Positions 1-7,441 of a stretch of 10,579 nt of DNA are shown here, piece by piece (position 1 is the stretch's first letter; each line of letters starts with the position of its first letter). The notes beneath the pieces were generated by a model. That model saw nothing but the letters and a program-made list of their open reading frames with translations, was not told the DNA's origin and did no database searches. A program made the translations under genes and the position numbers. Origin of the DNA: Bacteroidales bacterium (lineage in GTDB: Bacteria > Bacteroidota > Bacteroidia > Bacteroidales > UBA10428); NCBI GenBank assembly GCA_016935595.1, contig JAFGQQ010000115.1, positions 1 through 10,579 on the forward strand. The letters run 5' to 3'.

Positions 1-5
1 AATAA

Positions 6-1481
6 ATGAAATATATCGATTTTCACTGTCATCCGGCAATTAAAACATTTTTAGGGGCTAATAATGAAAAAGATAGAGAAGACTGCTGGAAAACGGTTAA
101 TTTAAAAGGCTCATTAGAAATTCTTGATACCTTAACAAAAGGGATACTCGATTCGCAGTGTAGTTTAAAGCAAATTGTTGATGGTAATATTATTTTGGCA
201 GTTGTGAGTTTATATGCACTGGAAAGGCCCATGATATATGGAAATATAAAGAAAGTAAATAACATAAATATTGATTTATTGACCATCTCAAATTATATCA
301 ATAAACTTGATTATGAGTTGCTTGGTTCGATAGCATTTCATCAAAAAGGATATAACAATTTTTTAAAAGAACTAAAACAACATCTTTTAAATTCGAAAGA
401 TTTAGAGCAAGGTTTTAAGGTTTTAAATAACATTAATGAACTTGAAGAAAATAAGCTGAATATTATTTTTTCTATTGAAGGAGGACATGCTCTGTTCAGT
501 GAAGTTGAACATTATACGGTTCAGGAAGTAAGCGAAAACTTAAACTTACTTAAAAACGATGAGTATCCTTATCTTTATTTAACATTAACCCACCTTACCC
601 AAAGTCCGTTATGCAATCATGCATATGGCATGAAAATAATTAAGCATGAACAGTTTAAGCCAAAAGGTGATGGCATTTCATATTTAGGTTTTGATGTTAT
701 TAGAAATGCATTGAGTAATACAAACGGCCGACGAATTTTAATTGATATAAAACACATGAGCCTCAAAGCAAGATTACAGTACTATGAGTTACTTAAAAAT
801 GAATTTAATGATGTTCCAATTGTGGCATCACATGTTGGCGTTACCGGGATTTCTTATAAGAATATGCCAATTAAGCAAATTAATGATAGAGGTGAATATG
901 TTGAGGTAAGTTATAAAAAGCCAAAAGGTTTAATGAAAACTACATTTAATCCGTTTTCAATAAATTTATATGATGAAGATATTTTAGCAATAATTGAATC
1001 GGATGGAATTATTGGAATTAACCTGGATGAACGCATACTAGGAAATAAACAAAACAAAGAAAAAGATAAAATAGAATATTTTAGTAAGGAAGAATTTGGT
1101 TATTATCGTGTTACTGCTGACAGAGATAGCTATGGAGAAACTATTTTGGGTAATTCGATGAAATTTATTAAATGGAGATTTTCATTCAGAAAAGACATTA
1201 AACATTTGGCTAATAATATTTTATATATTATTAAAATTGGCGGGGAGAATGCCTGGGAGCATGTTTGTATCGGATCGGATTTTGACGGTATGATCAATCC
1301 AATTGAGTCATGCAGAAATGCCCGGAAATTTGAAAAACTTGAAAAAAAATTGTTAAAAATATTACCTAAAATGATAAAAGAAGATTTAGATACAAATTAC
1401 TATTGTAATGATGTAGAAAAAAGAATCTATCAGCTTATGTATGGAAATGTTAAGAGATTTTTAGATATTTATTTTGTTTAA
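6..1481 (+). CDS. M19 (membrane/renal dipeptidase)-like metallohydrolase
   Basis: This 491-residue protein has the ordered metal-site motifs of the amidohydrolase-fold M19 peptidases. It has HCH near the N-terminus (H7, H9), a Glu in SIEGGH (E158), His in IDIKHMS (H250), His in ASHVG (H276) and Asp in GSDFDG (D425 or D427). Family members bind two zinc ions and hydrolyse dipeptides, some with D-residues. Two things are odd. The first motif is HxH where classical M19 enzymes have HxD, and about 490 residues is longer than the roughly 350-400 of typical members, with added segments around 80-150 and 340-400. There is no signal peptide, so a cytoplasmic location is likely. The ATG lies only 6 bases from the window edge but directly precedes the expected first strand and metal motif, so the start is credible. 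It is probably first in a run with the next two genes. The substrate cannot be read from sequence; another amidohydrolase activity is possible. Confidence 0.8.
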   Translation: MKYIDFHCHPAIKTFLGANNEKDREDCWKTVNLKGSLEILDTLTKGILDSQCSLKQIVDGNIILAVVSLYALERPMIYGNIKKVNNINIDLLTISNYINKLDYELLGSIAFHQKGYNNFLKELKQHLLNSKDLEQGFKVLNNINELEENKLNIIFSIEGGHALFSEVEHYTVQEVSENLNLLKNDEYPYLYLTLTHLTQSPLCNHAYGMKIIKHEQFKPKGDGISYLGFDVIRNALSNTNGRRILIDIKHMSLKARLQYYELLKNEFNDVPIVASHVGVTGISYKNMPIKQINDRGEYVEVSYKKPKGLMKTTFNPFSINLYDEDILAIIESDGIIGINLDERILGNKQNKEKDKIEYFSKEEFGYYRVTADRDSYGETILGNSMKFIKWRFSFRKDIKHLANNILYIIKIGGENAWEHVCIGSDFDGMINPIESCRNARKFEKLEKKLLKILPKMIKEDLDTNYYCNDVEKRIYQLMYGNVKRFLDIYFV

Positions 1482-1488
1482 ATTCATT

Positions 1489-1496
1489 TAAATTTG
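1489..1496 (+). promoter_or_regulatory. possible Bacteroidota -7 element (TAAATTTG)
   Basis: TAAATTTG matches the TAnnTTTG -7 consensus of Bacteroidota exactly and lies 23 bp upstream of the preferred ATG at 1520. The nearest upstream TTTG (1473-1476) is only 12 bp away, shorter than the usual spacing of about 17-23, so the -33 element is not supported. It may be a weak internal promoter or chance in AT-rich DNA. Confidence 0.2.
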
Positions 1497-1519
1497 CCTA
1501 AAATTTTGTGAACGGAAAT

Positions 1520-2212
1520 ATGACTAGGAAAATTATTTTCTTTATATTTTTTTTAACCCACTGTTATTTATTAAAGAGTCAGTTATTTAATTTATTTAAT
1601 CAAAAAGTATATGACGATACCAGCTCTATTGAAAAATTAAATGCAGACTTAAGCCTTTATTTTCATACAGGTATTAAAGGAGGTTATAATTTTAGTTTAG
1701 AATACCCATTAAATAGAAAAATTGTTGAAATGCCAAAGTGGCCGGTATTTAACTTATTTAATTTCGATTTGTTCGGTTATGCAACTAAAGGAACTAAAGT
1801 TTTACGTAAGCAAACTCTAATTCAGGGGAATGTTGATCTTTATTTTCACTTAAAAAATCACACCGGTGCAATAATAAATGTTCAGTTAATCAGGCGCAGG
1901 ACAGGACCTAAAAATGGCATTATGGATTTTGGTGCAGGTATTGGACTGTTACGCACATTTTTACCAACTACATATAAATTTACTGAAGAAGGCATTGAAA
2001 AAGTATTTTTGCCCGGAAGGACTTATATAACCAATCATTTATCTTTTTGCTACGGAAAGCAGATAAGTTTTTTAACTACAAAACCTTTTATTGCTTTTGT
2101 AAGGCCTTCGGTATATTTAATATATCCGTATAATCATTTATTTAATGTTGGTTATGCTGTTGAATGGGGCGTAAGGTTGAACATAATTAAAAATCCGTAT
2201 GAGAAGAATTAA
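1520..2212 (+). CDS. exported hypothetical protein, probable small outer-membrane beta-barrel
   Basis: I do not recognise the family. An in-frame GTG at 1508 would add four residues (MNGN), but ATG 1520 puts the basic residues (MTRK) directly before a hydrophobic run, FFIFFLTHCYLL, giving a normal signal peptide that probably ends near KSQ; I chose ATG. The mature part, about 210 residues, has many alternating aromatic and polar residues in beta-like stretches, such as LSLYFHTGIKGGYNFSLEY, VDLYFHLKN, FGAGIGLLRTF and a final VGYAVEWGVRLNI. This pattern suits an outer-membrane barrel or barrel-like protein. No enzyme motif is visible. It follows the M19-like gene closely and overlaps the next gene by 14 bp, which supports co-transcription and perhaps a shared role with the surface hydrolase. 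The barrel assignment is inference from composition; a periplasmic beta-rich protein is also possible. Confidence 0.6.
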   Translation: MTRKIIFFIFFLTHCYLLKSQLFNLFNQKVYDDTSSIEKLNADLSLYFHTGIKGGYNFSLEYPLNRKIVEMPKWPVFNLFNFDLFGYATKGTKVLRKQTLIQGNVDLYFHLKNHTGAIINVQLIRRRTGPKNGIMDFGAGIGLLRTFLPTTYKFTEEGIEKVFLPGRTYITNHLSFCYGKQISFLTTKPFIAFVRPSVYLIYPYNHLFNVGYAVEWGVRLNIIKNPYEKN

Positions 2213-3287
2213 ATATATTATCAAATCTGGATTTTTATTTTTTATTTTATTTTTTTATTCCTGTTTAAAAGATGAAAATACAAACAGAATAGAAGATTAT
2301 TTTTATTTACGAAATGAAGGCGCCGATTTACCTGTTTATGTAGAAGGAAATCTATCCTCAAATACTTTTATTATTATTTTACATGGTGGACCGGGAGGAA
2401 ATTCGCATAGTTATAATGCTGGTTTAAAAGATGTTTCAGACAGACTGGAGGAAAATTTCGTAATGGTTTATTACGACCAGCGCGGTGCAGGGACTTCGAT
2501 GGGGCACTATAAAGCAAGAGACTTAACTGTAGAAAAACACGTTGAAGATTTGAATTTATTAATAAGTTTATTAAATGATAAATATGGAAGTACAATAAAG
2601 ATTTTTCTTTTAGGACATAGTTGGGGAGGGACATTAGGTACTGCTTACTTGTTACAAAGGAATGCCGAAGAAATAATTTCGGGTTGGATAGAAGTTGATG
2701 GAGGCCATAATTTTTTTGGAATTAATGAGATAATAGAATCATTTAAAACCATTGGTAAAGAACAAATTGATAACAGCAATTCGGTAGATTTCTGGGAAGA
2801 GGTGATTGCATACTGCGAAGAAGTGGATACGAATAATGTTACCTCTGAAAATATTTCAAAATTAAACAGGTACGGGTATAAAGCTGAAAATAAACTAACC
2901 AATGATGGAGTCATTGAATATAATATTGATTCTACAGATTTATTTCAATATCTAGGCGGAGTAATTGAGCATTATTTCTTTTCTCCTTATGATCCACTGA
3001 CTTCAACGGTTAATCTTTACTTTTCAAGCTCGGGTTTTGGTATGTTTAATGAAGTTAAAGATCTTGATTATACCGATAAACTTGAAAATATTCAAATTCC
3101 TACTTTAATTCTGTGGGGAAGGTATGATATGGTTATTCCGGTTGAATTGGGTGAACAAGCATATGAAAATATTGGAACGGCTAATAAAGAAATATTTATT
3201 TTTGAAAATGCCGGACATTCGCCTATGGTAACCAATCCTTTAGAATTTGCCAGAAGGATTATTATTTTTGTTAATCGATATAACTAG
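2199..3287 (+). CDS. lipoprotein alpha/beta hydrolase, proline iminopeptidase-like (S33 type)
   Basis: The 362-residue protein begins with a lipoprotein signal (basic MRRIKYIIK, hydrophobic core, then FFYSC with the lipidated Cys at residue 22). The residues after it, LKDEN, are Lys/Asp/Glu-rich like surface lipoprotein export signals of the phylum. The alpha/beta hydrolase fold is clear: oxyanion region HGGPGG (62-67), YDQRGAGTS (92-100), nucleophile elbow GHSWGG with Ser141, acid Asp310 in LWGRYDMVIP, and His340 in NAGHSP. HGGPGG plus DQRG is characteristic of proline iminopeptidases and their relatives, which remove N-terminal residues from short peptides. A cap domain fits between about 170 and 285. 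The ATG overlaps the previous stop region by 14 bp, so translational coupling is likely. The catalytic class is well supported; the exact substrate (prolyl peptide, other aminoacyl peptide or an ester) is not. Confidence 0.85.
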   Translation: MRRIKYIIKSGFLFFILFFYSCLKDENTNRIEDYFYLRNEGADLPVYVEGNLSSNTFIIILHGGPGGNSHSYNAGLKDVSDRLEENFVMVYYDQRGAGTSMGHYKARDLTVEKHVEDLNLLISLLNDKYGSTIKIFLLGHSWGGTLGTAYLLQRNAEEIISGWIEVDGGHNFFGINEIIESFKTIGKEQIDNSNSVDFWEEVIAYCEEVDTNNVTSENISKLNRYGYKAENKLTNDGVIEYNIDSTDLFQYLGGVIEHYFFSPYDPLTSTVNLYFSSSGFGMFNEVKDLDYTDKLENIQIPTLILWGRYDMVIPVELGEQAYENIGTANKEIFIFENAGHSPMVTNPLEFARRIIIFVNRYN

Positions 3288-3295
3288 GGATGTTC

Positions 3296-3336
3296 AGGAA
3301 TACTAGAATTATTATTTTTATTATTCTAAATGTCCT
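3296..3336. terminator. imperfect inverted repeat between convergent genes, possible terminator
   Basis: Between the convergent hydrolase and DUF2809 genes, AGGA (3296-3299) and TAGAAT (3304-3309) are mirrored by ATTCTA (3323-3328) and TCCT (3333-3336). This gives 6 + 4 bp of stem around a symmetric 4x4 internal loop and a 13-nt AT-rich loop. AGGGA (3286-3290) and TCCCT (3349-3353) may extend it. No clean T-run follows, so it is at best a weak or non-canonical bidirectional terminator. Confidence 0.25.
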
Positions 3337-3372
3337 TACTCCCGAATTTCCCTAACTAAATTTTTCTGAATA

Positions 3373-3419
3373 ATTACTAATCATCAATTACTGAACACCC
3401 GATTACTGATTACTAATCA
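3373..3419. repeat. cluster of short ATTACTRA direct repeats
   Basis: Four copies of ATTACT(A/G)A begin at 3373, 3387, 3402 and 3409. Two of them extend to the 11-mer ATTACTAATCA (3373-3383 and 3409-3419). The last copy supplies the stop codon of the minus-strand DUF2809 gene. It is a small slippage-type or dispersed intergenic repeat; no function is evident. Confidence 0.5.
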
Positions 3420-3800
3420 CCTGCCTTTCACCAAGGTCATTATCCAATATGCAATAAAACAACCAAAGAAATAATAAATAAAATCAGTCCATACAAAAGA
3501 ATTGCCTAACAGGATTTTCCCAATAAAATAACTTCTGACCTTTTCTAAAAAAACCGGATGCCATAATTGTAAAAATTCCAGGGAACAAGTTACTAAAAAC
3601 ACTAGAATGGCTATTTGAAAAGGTTTTTTAATAAAAAGGAAAATTAATAAGCACCAGAACAATTCATAAAAAACTCCGGATAAAGAATTATTAATCCATA
3701 ATTTACACGGACCTGAATAGAATTTTGAATAAAATCCTATCGGGACTATTATAATTATTAGGATTAGTGTAGTAATATTATTTTTAAAAAAATTTGCCAT
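3417..3800 (-). CDS. DUF2809 family small integral membrane protein
   Basis: This 127-residue membrane protein has four predicted transmembrane helices (about 9-25, 43-58, 62-78 and 104-122). It matches the conserved features I know for DUF2809: GFYSKFYSGP near the first helix, NNSLSGVFYELFW, then ExxQLWHP (E75 to P82), an Arg at 89, and LLGNSFVWTDFIYYFFG near the C-terminus. The family is distantly like VanZ, and no biochemical function is established that I know of. The length is normal. The start codon lies 3 bp after the tex stop codon, so it is almost certainly translated from the tex transcript. The stop codon lies inside a short repeat cluster. Family assignment is fairly secure; the role is unknown, and the link to tex may be only positional. 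Confidence 0.75.
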   Translation of the reverse strand: MANFFKNNITTLILIIIIVPIGFYSKFYSGPCKLWINNSLSGVFYELFWCLLIFLFIKKPFQIAILVFLVTCSLEFLQLWHPVFLEKVRSYFIGKILLGNSFVWTDFIYYFFGCFIAYWIMTLVKGR

Positions 3801-3803
3801 AGT

Positions 3804-5933
3804 TTAGTCCAAATCTTTTAATGACAATTGAATTCTATTTCTAATAACATCTACTTCAATCACTTTAACTTTAAGATGCTGGTTCAATTTCACAATTTCA
3901 TTGGGATCTTTAACAAAACGGTTTGCTAGATTAGAAATATGGATTAATCCATCCTGTTTCACACCTATATCTACAAATGCCCCAAAATTAGTGATATTAG
4001 TTACTATTCCTGGCAATATCATGCCTGGTTTTACATCACCAATTTTATGAACTTCATCCGAAAATTCAAAAATTTTAACTTTCGATCTTGGATCCAAACC
4101 TGGTTTTGCAAGTTCTTCTTTAATATCCAGTAAGGTTGGCATCCCGATTTTATCTGTTATATATTTTTTAATATCGATTTTTGATCTTAGTTCTTCTTTT
4201 TTTAATAAATCTTCAATTTTACATTTTAAGTCTTTTGCCATTTTTTCAACAATATGATAGCTTTCAGGATGTACGGCACTATTATCGAGGGGATTGATCC
4301 CATTGCGGATTCTTAAAAATCCGGCGCTTTGTTCAAATGCTTTATCACCCATACGTTTCACTTTTTTAAGTTCTTCACGCGATTTAAACGTACCGTTAAG
4401 TTTCCTGTATTCAACAATATTTTCTGCAAGCTGCATACCTAAACCTGAAATATATTGCAATAGATGTTTGCTGGCAGTATTTAAATTAACACCAACTAAA
4501 TTTACACAACTCTCTACTACCTGGTCTAAGCTGGTTTTTAATTTCTTCTGGTCAACATCATGCTGGTATTGTCCTACTCCTATTGATTTGGGTTCTATTT
4601 TAACCAGTTCGGCCAAGGGATCCATCAACCTGCGTCCGATAGAAATTGCTCCTCTCACTGTAACGTCGTATTGAGGGAATTCTTCCCTTGCCACTTTTGA
4701 TGCGGAATAAATCGATGCACCACTCTCATTTACAATAAAAACCTGGATGTCATGACTAAATTTAATTTTTTTTATAAAATGCTCGGTTTCCCTGCTGGCA
4801 GTGCCGTTGCCTATGGCTATTGCCTCAATTTTATAAGCATTTACCAGAGATGTAATTTTATGAGCCGCTTGTTTTTTCTCATTCTTAGGTTCGTGCGGAT
4901 AGATATTTTCATTATGCAATAAATTTCCCTGTTCATCCAAGCAAACAACTTTACACCCTGTTCGAAAACCCGGATCAATAGCTAATATTTTTTTTTGACC
5001 AAGAGGAGAGGCAAGAAGTAATTGCCTTAAATTTTCGGCAAAAACCATTATGGCATCATCATCGGCTTTTTCTTTGTAAATATTTTTAAATTCTGTTTCG
5101 ATTGATGGCCCAAGCAGTCTTTTATAACTATCAATCATAGCAATTCTTACCTGCTCTGAAACATCTAAACAGCCTTTTATAAATAAATCTTCAAGAATTT
5201 CTATGGCTTTTTCTTCATCAGGTTCAATGGTTATTTTTAAAAATCCTTCTTTTTCACCACGTAACATGGCAAGCATTCGATGTGAAGGACATTTATTTAA
5301 AGGTTCTTTCCAATCGAAATAATCCTGGTATTTTATGCCCTCCTCCGATTTACCTTTTATAACTTTGGAAAAAATTAATGCATCTCTATCGAATAAATTT
5401 CTGATATTATTTCTTGCCTTCTGGTTTTCATTTATCCATTCGGCAATTATATCTCTTGCACCTTGTAAAGCCGATTCAGCATCAGGAACATCTTTATTAA
5501 TAAATTCTTCAGCTTTGGAATGAATATTCAGTTCTTTTTGTTTCATTAATATTTTAGCCAGAGGTTCTAATCCATGTTCCCTGGCTACACTAGCCCTGGT
5601 TTTTCTTTTAGGCTTAAAAGGAAGATAAATATCTTCCAGTTCGGTTATTGTTTGAGCTTTTTCGATTTTTTCTTTCAATTCAGCAGTTAGATTGCCTTGT
5701 TCTTCTATTGTTTTTAAAATAGTTTCTCTTCTATGATCAATCTCAATTAATTTATTTAATTGTTTTTGAATTTCAGTTATTTGTGTTTCATCTAAACTTC
5801 CTGTAACTTCTTTTCTATACCTGCTAATAAAAGGGATTGTTGAGCCTTCTTCAAGTAATTTGATGGTATTTTTTACCTGGTTCTCATTAATTTCTAAACT
5901 GTTGGCGATTATATTAATATATTTTTTACTCAT
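3804..5933 (-). CDS. tex: Tex family transcription accessory / RNA-binding protein
   Basis: The 709-residue protein is a complete Tex (YhgF) homologue, a conserved cytoplasmic nucleic-acid-binding factor linked to transcription. The domain order is canonical. An N-terminal helical region carries GSTIPFISRYRKEVTG (30-45) and LEDIYLPFKPKRKTRA (99-114). A YqgF/RNase H-like domain starts at ILAIDPGFRTG (316-326). The linker includes SIGRRLMDPLAELVKIEPKS (431-450) and IGVGQYQHDV (451-460). Tandem helix-hairpin-helix motifs lie at about 484-545, with NTASKHLL, ISGLG and RMGDKAFEQSAGFLRI. A C-terminal S1 domain (about 636-707) has GIVTNITNFGAFVDIG and DGLIHISNL. Length is close to the usual 700-780. 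The start codon at 5933 gives the expected N-terminus. The gene is divergent from the coiled-coil pair, and the DUF2809 gene follows 3 bp downstream. Nothing looks broken. Confidence 0.96.
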   Translation of the reverse strand: MSKKYINIIANSLEINENQVKNTIKLLEEGSTIPFISRYRKEVTGSLDETQITEIQKQLNKLIEIDHRRETILKTIEEQGNLTAELKEKIEKAQTITELEDIYLPFKPKRKTRASVAREHGLEPLAKILMKQKELNIHSKAEEFINKDVPDAESALQGARDIIAEWINENQKARNNIRNLFDRDALIFSKVIKGKSEEGIKYQDYFDWKEPLNKCPSHRMLAMLRGEKEGFLKITIEPDEEKAIEILEDLFIKGCLDVSEQVRIAMIDSYKRLLGPSIETEFKNIYKEKADDDAIMVFAENLRQLLLASPLGQKKILAIDPGFRTGCKVVCLDEQGNLLHNENIYPHEPKNEKKQAAHKITSLVNAYKIEAIAIGNGTASRETEHFIKKIKFSHDIQVFIVNESGASIYSASKVAREEFPQYDVTVRGAISIGRRLMDPLAELVKIEPKSIGVGQYQHDVDQKKLKTSLDQVVESCVNLVGVNLNTASKHLLQYISGLGMQLAENIVEYRKLNGTFKSREELKKVKRMGDKAFEQSAGFLRIRNGINPLDNSAVHPESYHIVEKMAKDLKCKIEDLLKKEELRSKIDIKKYITDKIGMPTLLDIKEELAKPGLDPRSKVKIFEFSDEVHKIGDVKPGMILPGIVTNITNFGAFVDIGVKQDGLIHISNLANRFVKDPNEIVKLNQHLKVKVIEVDVIRNRIQLSLKDLD

Positions 5934-6164
5934 AAATTTTATTTATATAATAAACATTAAATATGGTAAAATTTTTAAATATGGCAGATAAAATATGAAT
6001 AAAACAAAGTAATTTATATAAATCATTGTATTTATGATAGTTGAGAGAATATTAATATTATTAAAAGATAAGATAATATGTATTATTAATTTAGATATCA
6101 AATTGTTAAACCTATTTTTAGAATCAACGTATGAATAATCAAACGGATTAAAATTGGGAATGAA
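5934..6164. other. 231-bp divergent intergenic region, tex / coiled-coil pair
   Basis: This very AT-rich spacer must hold the promoters for tex (leftward) and the coiled-coil genes (rightward), but I find no full TTTG-spacer-TAnnTTTG match on either strand. Closest are TTACTTTG on the minus strand (6012 to 6005, one mismatch, no partner) and TATTTTTA on the plus strand (6113-6120, one mismatch, no partner). The octamer AAATATGG occurs twice, 18 bp apart (5959-5966 and 5977-5984), just upstream of the tex start; it might be a regulator site. A 34-codon ORF at 6034-6138 (plus) has no supporting feature. Confidence 0.4.
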
Positions 6165-6770
6165 ATGAAAAGCTTACAAAAAAATATTTGTATATATAGG
6201 GCGCGATTGTTTGTTGTACTTACAATTATATTTTCTTTCAACTCACAAAATTTTGCACAGGATGATCCGGTTGAAAAGGAGTTAAGTAAAGAGGAACTTA
6301 AATTACAGCGGCTTGAAGAAAAAGTTGCACGTGCCGAACATAAAGTAGAAAAATATCAGGAGAGGGTATACAAGGCTGACAGCATTATTCAGGCAGGTAA
6401 ACAAATGCGGAAAGATGGAGGAATTCAGATGGCATTTTTAATTTCTGATGAAAATAAATTCATAAAAAAACAAAATAAAGAATTAAAAAGGATTAAAAAA
6501 GAAATGAAAAATACAGATCCAGAGGAAATTAATAGTGTAGAAGAAGAATTGAAGGGATTAGATGAAGAGTTTAATGAAAAATTAAGAGAAATGGATAAGC
6601 GTATTCGAAATGCAAATAAAAAAATGGATCGTGGATATTTAATTCAACAAAAAGGACGTTCGAAATTACGTCAATATAAAGCACAACTTAAAGATGCCGA
6701 AAGAGATTTAAAAATAGCACAAGAAAATCTCCATGAATATAAAGAATCTTTGGGATTAGTGAGCAATTAA
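6165..6770 (+). CDS. secreted coiled-coil protein, upstream paralogue of a tandem pair
   Basis: I do not recognise a named family. The 201-residue product starts with a signal peptide (hydrophobic core around 15-27, likely cut at FAQ-DD, residue 32). It has no lipobox, so the mature protein is probably periplasmic. The rest is nearly all charged helix. A first long helix (about 38-113) contains ELSKEELKLQRLEEKVARAE and ADSIIQAGKQM. A break near 116-121 (NTDPEE) is followed by a second helix to the end with YLIQQKGRSKLRQYK and LKDAERDLKIAQENLHEYK. An antiparallel helical hairpin or oligomeric coiled coil is likely (inference). It aligns without gaps to the product of the next gene, with about half the residues identical over positions 38-196 by my hand count. 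It could be an envelope structural or chaperone-like protein; no enzymatic residues are visible. Confidence 0.7.
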   Translation: MKSLQKNICIYRARLFVVLTIIFSFNSQNFAQDDPVEKELSKEELKLQRLEEKVARAEHKVEKYQERVYKADSIIQAGKQMRKDGGIQMAFLISDENKFIKKQNKELKRIKKEMKNTDPEEINSVEEELKGLDEEFNEKLREMDKRIRNANKKMDRGYLIQQKGRSKLRQYKAQLKDAERDLKIAQENLHEYKESLGLVSN

Positions 6771-6806
6771 TGATTATCATAATTAATTACTTGAATTTTA
6801 AGTTGA

Positions 6807-6827
6807 ATTTTATTAATTTAATAAAAT
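6807..6827. repeat. perfect 10-bp-arm palindrome in the spacer of the coiled-coil pair
   Basis: ATTTTATTAA (6807-6816) and TTAATAAAAT (6818-6827) are exact reverse complements around one central T. The palindrome sits in the 76-bp gap between the two paralogues, 19 bp before the second ATG. It contains only A and T, so chance is plausible, but it could be an operator-like dyad or a weak RNA hairpin modulating readthrough between the pair. Confidence 0.4.
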
Positions 6828-6846
6828 AATATAAATTTATATTGTT

Positions 6847-7440
6847 ATGAAGACTTACATTAATCAAATTCAATTAAATTTATCGATATTGAAGGTTATT
6901 GCTGCATCTTTTTTATTTTTTATTTTTTCAAATGTTAAGGGACAAGATACTGAAGTTAAGGAGTTAAGTAAACAAGAGATAAAAATTTTAAAATTAGAAG
7001 AAAAAGTGGCAAAAGCAGAGGAAAAAGTTGAAAAGGCTCAATTAAGAATTGCTGAGGGTGATAGCCTTATACAAATAGGTGAACAAATGGAGTTACAGGC
7101 AAAAGCTGAAATGGAACGGATTAATAATGAAGAAAAAGAATTTATTAATGAGCAAAATATCCAATTAAAAGAATTAGGTAAAAACAGCAAAAAAGCAGAT
7201 GAAGAAGAAATAAAAAAAATAGAAGCAGAAATTAAAGTGTTAGACGCTGAATATAAAGAAAAAACAAGAGAATTTGAGAAACTATTTAATGAACAGTATA
7301 AAATATATGAGAAAGGTTTAGATAATCAGCAAAAAGGTAAAGATAAATTAAAACAATATAAACCAGTACTTAAGGATGCTGAGAAACTATTAGAGGAGGC
7401 CCAAAATAATTTAGCTGAATATAAAGCTTATTTGCAATAA
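6847..7440 (+). CDS. secreted coiled-coil protein, downstream paralogue of a tandem pair
   Basis: The 197-residue protein has a signal peptide (hydrophobic core around 14-29, probable cut after VKGQ, residue 33) and then a charged, Glu/Lys-rich helical body like that of its upstream neighbour. Shared blocks fall at the same residue numbers in both proteins: KELSK at 38-42, LEEKVA at 50-55, GxQM ending at 81, QQKG at 161-164, QYK at 170-172, LKDAE at 175-179 and EYK at 191-193. No gap is needed. The signal peptides and the 82-95 stretch differ most, as expected after an old duplication. The gap to the upstream gene is 76 bp, so both may lie on one transcript. The stop codon is only 1 bp from the stop of the convergent thrH gene. 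Function is unknown; periplasmic location and helical hairpin structure are inferences. Confidence 0.7.
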   Translation: MKTYINQIQLNLSILKVIAASFLFFIFSNVKGQDTEVKELSKQEIKILKLEEKVAKAEEKVEKAQLRIAEGDSLIQIGEQMELQAKAEMERINNEEKEFINEQNIQLKELGKNSKKADEEEIKKIEAEIKVLDAEYKEKTREFEKLFNEQYKIYEKGLDNQQKGKDKLKQYKPVLKDAEKLLEEAQNNLAEYKAYLQ

Positions 7441-7441
7441 A

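Noticed and set aside
1508..1519. GTG start for the exported hypothetical protein
   Set aside because: ATG at 1520 gives a better signal peptide and leaves a normal leader after the -7-like element, so the GTG was not used.
2374..2914. Two minus-strand ORFs opposite the lipoprotein hydrolase
   Set aside because: The sense frame has a full catalytic triad and lipobox; the antisense frames show nothing recognisable.
4294..4674. 126-codon plus-strand ORF opposite tex
   Set aside because: It lies wholly within the well-supported tex gene on the other strand and its translation shows no motif.
6113..6120. TATTTTTA as a -7 box for the first coiled-coil gene
   Set aside because: One mismatch to TAnnTTTG and no TTG at a proper distance upstream; not strong enough to call a promoter.
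6034..6138. 34-codon plus-strand ORF in the tex/coiled-coil spacer
   Set aside because: It is Ile/Leu-rich as expected from AT-rich DNA, has no clear ribosome site or promoter and no recognisable motif, so I did not call it a gene.
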